Assembly (NCBI RefSeq): GCF_013373865.1
Contig: NC_050469.1
Location: forward strand, 32,469,822-32,533,821
Reading direction: 5' to 3'
Length of the DNA stretch: 64,000 nt
Origin: Monomorium pharaonis
Taxonomy: Eukaryota; Arthropoda; Insecta; Hymenoptera; Formicidae
Both the position numbers and the translations under genes were made by a program. Positions 59,220 to 64,000 of the stretch are shown piece after piece. Position 1 is the first letter of the stretch; every line of letters begins with the position of its first letter. The notes beneath the pieces are model-generated. The model was not told the origin of the DNA. It saw only the letters and a program-made list of their open reading frames with translations, and made no database searches.

Positions 59220-59666
59220 AGCACTGATGCTGACAGCGCTATTAGCGTCTTCTCGAACGCACCCTATGAATACCGGCCTTAATGTCATGTATATCAGCTG
59301 CACATCTAGAAAAATCGAAACGCCATCCACAATTTCACATTGTACATATATCCAAAGCTTTGTTTGAGGCAACTTCATAGTATTGCGTTTCTCCACTTTT
59401 GTTCGCGAATGTGCGCTTTCTTTTCGTCTGAGAGACAAAAACGGTTTACTTTGGACTACTAAAATCGATTGACGAGTACAATTGGCGATTAACGTGCAAC
59501 GAACAGGAGCCATTTTCGGTAAGTTTCGAAGGCGATTCATAACAGTGCCGTGTAATTGAGAAATCAATTGATGCATAATTATATCCACTTTTTTGTTACC
59601 AACTTTTTGCGTCACCTCCAGAAACGAATAAATTTTCGAAAAGAAGATTGTTTCGCATAAACACAT
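59157..59666 (-). CDS. Open frame of 169 codons, unrecognised, partly in a MITE
   Basis: The frame begins MCLCETIFFSKIYSFLEVTQ and passes through MAPVRCTLIANCTRQSILVV, whose ATG has a favourable context (gaaaATGG). It ends in the MITE at 59096-59219. Its length without stops is unusual for this AT content. No motif or family is recognised. It may be a young gene, a decayed exon or chance. The same DNA on + has a donor-like ttttcg-gtaagt at about 59519. Confidence 0.22.
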   Translation of the reverse strand: MCLCETIFFSKIYSFLEVTQKVGNKKVDIIMHQLISQLHGTVMNRLRNLPKMAPVRCTLIANCTRQSILVVQSKPFLSLRRKESAHSRTKVEKRNTMKLPQTKLWIYVQCEIVDGVSIFLDVQLIYMTLRPVFIGCVREDANSAVSISALVYIEHLVRVSNSEFKLISQ

Positions 59667-62254
59667 TGAACTTTCCGAACGATTGATGTTGAGCTAATTA
59701 TTATACGATTACAACTATATATTCTTTACTATTTACTAAAGCTTCGAATATTTTGCATAAGTTAAGTAGTAAGGAGATCTAAGCATATCACTTTCAGTTG
59801 ATAAAACACACTTGTACATTACGATAAATAGGAAAAAGTGTTAATATAAATATGTGGTATGTAGCAAAACTTTCATTTCGCTGTTATTATTTCTATGTTT
59901 CCTGCAGATTAAACTGTGTATATTCAAAGAATTTATCCACGTTATCTATTATTCAATCGGCGATTTCGTTTCTCCACTTGTAATATGATGATAATAACAT
60001 TCAGTTTATTCAATTTACAGTGAGAAACTATATAAATAGGTTTTTCTGCAATGTGCTTTAGAAACTATATATGTTTTAAAATTTGGCACTAATATGAGCT
60101 GGCAAATATATGTATTCATATAATGTAATATTCAAAGTGTAATTGTTTATAGTTTAAAGATACAATATTTAATCTATATAGTACTTACAGTACAAGTTTA
60201 ACGTTGACTTGTGAAAAATTATAGCACAAAATATGGGATAAAATATCTAGAATATAATAATAATGAATTACATATTACATCATATTGGATAATAGGAAGA
60301 TACGCCATGAGCAATCTGCTTAACAAGTCATATATTTTATATTAATAATGCAATATTTAATACGTTTGAAAATATACTAATTTAATAGAAATCTATATTA
60401 ATTTGTATATATTAAAATTTTCATCCATTATATGAGTCATCACATTTAGAAAAAGGTGACAATAAGCTTATTTTGTTTTATAATGTAATTCTATTTGTCT
60501 TACGTATACTAGCAGATTCTAACGTTGATAATGAGCAGGGAAAGATAATAAAATTTTTTACCAAACATATATCAGATATTGGACAGTTTGAACACAGTGA
60601 CTTTTAGGCATAATAATTTGATCCACAGGCGTCTGTGTTAATCGGCCTGCATTATTTTACTTAAATTTTTTAAACAGATCCAGACTAATTTTTTTAATTT
60701 GGAAGGGGGGTTTTAACCCCAACTCCCCCTAGAATCCACCAATACTTATGTAATAAGTGGGATATAATTGTGAATTTAAAGCAAATCGGAATAAAGTTAA
60801 ATATCTTTCTTTAAATAAAAATAATTTATTCTTTTCAACTGTTAAACTTTGCAAAATCAAGTTAGACAGAAGCACTAAATATGTTTGCAGTGACTGCTCC
60901 ATGTATGATATAAATGTATAACAACTAATTGCAAGTATTATTTGATCTCAATAACGGCTGAATGAAATTCTAAATAGACCTAATCGATAGTATGGGTTAT
61001 ATATAGGTAATATATTGACAAGAGACAACCTAGCAGTCTTGTCATCATTTAGTTTTATATAGTTCTACATATAGTATGTTTCTTCATACTATGATAAAGC
61101 CATAAAAGCCAATATTCAGATATTTTTGAGAAAATGGCATTAAATTTTTTTAAACAATATAAACCCTTTTTAAATGAAAAACAATTTAATCCTTAGTAAT
61201 CATATCGAGGACTCTTTGACTCCAACAAATTTTCACATAAATATTTTACGAATACTAAACTCGCAAAAGATAAAATTGTAATTATATAAAAAATTTAAAG
61301 AACATGAATATTATTGAATTTTTCGAAGATGTGATTACTAAGGGTTGAGAAAAAATTATGTGTTTTTTTAGTAACTCTTTTCTCATAGAATCAATTGATA
61401 TAATCAATTTTCTTTTACAATATTTAATAATTTGTTTATAACAATTTGTAAAATTAATTTTTGCAATGTGTTTTTGGTGTCAGAAATGTTTTTTTACGTT
61501 CCAATCCTATTTCTAATTGCTATTTTTTATTAATCTTGTTAATCTAGACATAGACCTTAATGGTATATTTGAATATGCAATACTCTTTGTAAAATAGCAA
61601 ATTTTATTTAAATTTTCTTGCAATTGGAAAATTTATATTATAAACTTAACATACACTTATCCCCCAACTCATTTCAATTTTTTGTGTTAATTTAACACAA
61701 AATGAATATGTTAGACGGGAACATAAATATTATATGTAAAAAATTAACATTAAAAATGTAACGTTTTGACGTAATTTGGAAACAAATTGTAAAAGTATAT
61801 TTCTTCAGTAAAATTAATATTTATAATATGTTGACATGCACATTTTATTCATTCATTTTAGTTAGAAAATTTACGTCTCAAAATTATTTTTATTTAATTT
61901 TTTAATTTTCATATTTCAAATTATTTTAATATTAAAAAATATTGAACATTAATTTACCACAAAATATTCAAATAACACAATCATATTATTTATGTCACAC
62001 ACACACACACATATTACACATTAAATCAATATTCAGATACGTTAAAAATTCAACATGGAAATTTCAACAATTAATTTTAAATAAATATAAATAAATTTAT
62101 TCTATGCTATTTTAAATAAATAATATTCTACTATGTTTTCATGTCTGGTTTAATTGACACAAAAAATAATTTTTTAAATAATTGTTCCGAAACTCAACTT
62201 TGTTTTTTCTCCTCGCAAAAGCAATATTCAAAAAATTACAAAAATGTTACACAT

Positions 62255-62469
62255 TTATTTTACGATCCTGAAGGAATAATAATAGATAAGCGATCGACGA
62301 CGTAGGTCTCTCGTTGCGATGTATATTTGAATCGTGCTCGAGACAAGGATAACGCGCGGAAAGAGATTCACATGAGCGAGGACACATTGCTCTTGCAACG
62401 TCGTGTGAAATCCTTTGCCTTCAACATGTCGTTCTCTGGCCAAATAAGTAAAACTGACGTCACGCTTCC
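62255..62469 (-). CDS. Possible 3' terminal exon of an unrecognised gene
   Basis: After a strong acceptor (cctttgcttttacag), phase 1 entry reads W-KRDVSFTYLARERHVEGK, then GFHTTLQEQCVLAHVNLF, and on to a stop at 62255-62257. An AATAAA (62252-62257) overlaps the stop. The previous exon candidate, 62801-62900, ends in exactly phase 1. An alternative phase 0 reading (GSVTSVLLIWPENDMLKAKD, stop at 62368) is also open. No family is recognised. Confidence 0.3.
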
Positions 62470-62524
62470 CTGTAAAAGCAAAGGACGCCCACCGGAATCG
62501 CTTTCCTCTCATGCGTCTCTCTCT

Positions 62525-62746
<222 letters not shown>

Positions 62747-62800
62747 ATGTGTACTCTCTTTCAAATTGATAAATTTTATTACGATCTCGGCTATACTCAC

Positions 62801-62900
62801 ACGTTAAATCGGCTCCTTCAAAGTTCAAATTGAAGATTTGCTTGGTAAAAGAAACGTTCAGCATACACGCTTCAGGTACAAAAGAAGAAACGATGTATCG
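62801..62900 (-). CDS. Possible exon preceding 62255-62469
   Basis: Acceptor tattttaaatttcag and donor gtgagt bound 100 nt reading RYIVSSFVPEACMLNVSFTK then QIFNLNFEGADLT plus one base. An in-frame ATG 30 nt further upstream (62930) would allow it to be a first exon instead. The intron to 62469 is 331 nt and carries the CT and ACTC arrays. No function is assigned. Confidence 0.3.
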
Positions 62901-62921
62901 CTGAAATTTAAAATATAGACC

Positions 62922-63128
62922 AATATTCATAGTCTATTCTTGATTTAAGACCGTCTTAAGTAATATCTTAAGATGCTCTGTAATTTGTCCATCACATCTT
63001 AAAAAAGTACTTAAGATGATCTTAAATGTAAGACTCGATTATGAATACCGGCCTGTAATTAGTTGATAACATATTAAGACAATACTTAAGATGGTCTTAA
63101 ATATAAGATTCGACTACGAATACTGGCC
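62922..63128. repeat. MITE-like element with an additional partial copy
   Basis: aatattcatagtctattctt with gatttaagaccgtcttaag is faced by cttaagatgatcttaaatgt with aagactcgattatgaatacc at 63012-63047. A further direct copy of the right half (aagatggtcttaaatataag with attcgactacgaatactggc) follows at 63087-63127. Confidence 0.75.
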
Positions 63129-63199
63129 ACAGATTACCAAAGATTTGAAAACTCGCGAAAAAATTTCGCGGCAATAATAATGACGATAAAAATAATTGC

Positions 63200-64000
63200 A
63201 AGAGTGGGGACCAAGGTCGTGATAAAACGAAAAGTTCAGTCGCGCGCGTCTGTTACGGGGTTACGCAGTCGCGTCACCCACGTCGTGATGACGAGGTGCT
63301 GGTCGCGACTTCACCTGATACCTGAGACAGAGGAAGGGAAGTAGACGAGAGAGAGAGAGAGAGAGAGAGAGACGCGGGTGCGTAGGCAGCGCGCATAGGT
63401 AGATCAAAATCGAATCCTAAAGTAGAGTGAGTCACTCGAGTAGCTTCACGCTATTCCTAGCTAAAAAATCACGTACATCACATACATACGCGCTTCTTAT
63501 CTCGCGTGTCTCGTCGCCGAGAGAGAAAGCCTTCTCTTCGATAAAGAGTACGCGATTCTACTTGGCTGGGGACCAATTATCGTGAGCAAAAGTAGGATCA
63601 TAGGTAGTAGCGAACGTCACAAACATCATGACGGTGAAAGATTCTCGAGAGACGCGTGCATCTCCGGGCCCTTTTCTCTCCCCGCTTCTTCGCTCCTTTA
63701 AATTTCAATTTTCGTAACCTAATTTGATTTGAAAAGAGGCAGAGTTAAACCGATCGCGACGCGACGCAGATACGTAAGGAAGAGTCAAGTCTACCGGTGG
63801 TAGCGCGACTCTTGTGATCATGATGACCCCTACCTCTATATTTCCATTTACTATTTTTAATAGTTGACTTGGCTAACTTTAGTCATCTTTAGTCTTTGGG
63901 CTTACGCGCCACTTTCGTAGCAGTTTGTCATCGAAATTTCATCGTCGCGCGTGCGTTATCCTATCTGCGTTCAATTTAAATCGTTAATGACATCCGCGCT
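63200..64000. promoter_or_regulatory. CpG-rich terminal segment, candidate promoter region
   Basis: CpG content rises sharply (cagtcgcgcgcgtctgttac, gatcgcgacgcgacgcagat) and a (GA)n run lies at 63349-63372. No open frame with a recognised motif is visible. This suggests the promoter or 5' untranslated region of a gene at or beyond the window edge, possibly NFI's distal promoter. This is inference. Confidence 0.35.

Larger units (their letters stand above)
57887..62254. other. Arpc4 upstream region: palindrome cluster, one doubtful frame, then AT-rich DNA
   Basis: 57887-58250 should hold the Arpc4 promoter and 5' untranslated exon, and includes a GATCC microsatellite. 58276-59219 is a cluster of palindromic elements. 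59157-59666 carries an open frame. 59670-62254 is AT-rich, with a ggggttttaacccc palindrome near 60707 and no gene seen. Confidence 0.6.

Overview
The window looks like nuclear DNA from an insect, most likely a hymenopteran such as an ant. It is AT-rich, with long CA/GT, TA and CT microsatellites, locally CpG-rich islands, many short palindromic (MITE-like) repeats, decayed mariner transposases, and genes split into small exons by GT-AG introns. The species cannot be fixed from sequence alone. Splice joins were worked out by hand from phase and consensus sites. Family assignments come from recognising conserved motifs, not from a search.

Two genes are secure, both on the minus strand. The larger is a Nuclear Factor I (NFI/CTF) transcription factor whose ten recognised coding exons run from 42223 down to the stop codon at 4401. 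Three exons (42068-42223, 35134-35325, 34777-34960) encode the DNA-binding/dimerisation domain. Seven more encode a proline-, serine- and glutamine-rich C-terminal half ending in polyglutamine. All phases agree and give 1902 nt (633 codons plus stop). The short first coding exon expected upstream of 42223 was not found. The second gene is Arpc4 (Arp2/3 complex subunit 4), rebuilt completely as four coding exons between 56962 and 57886 that give exactly 168 residues. Its first coding exon is only the ATG and its last is only Phe-stop.

Layout: 1-4400 is the AT-rich 3' flank of NFI. From 4401 to 42223 is NFI with long introns: 17.6 kb at 8641-26285, 6.7 kb at 35326-42067 and 4.1 kb at 30695-34776. 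These introns hold two dead mariner copies, several MITE-like palindromes, a composite repeat with tRNA-like sequence inside, and CpG-rich islands that may be internal promoters or enhancers. From 42224 to 56961 is AT-rich DNA with a CpG-richer part (49.0-53.5 kb) that carries one unplaced exon-like segment (52120-52290) with a reelin-type W-x-L-D-N motif. From 56962 to 57886 is Arpc4. From 58.2 to 59.2 kb is a tight cluster of palindromic elements. The end of the window (62.2-64.0 kb) has a possible two-exon 3' gene end, a long CT/ACTC microsatellite, another palindromic element and a CpG-rich terminal segment.

The two secure genes show no operon-like or pathway link: one is a developmental transcription factor, the other a housekeeping actin-nucleation subunit. 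The less certain material most worth following is a set of exon-like minus-strand segments with good splice sites that match neither gene (9520-9585, 15172-15297, 52120-52290, 62255-62469 with 62801-62900), and the density and variety of hairpin-forming elements.
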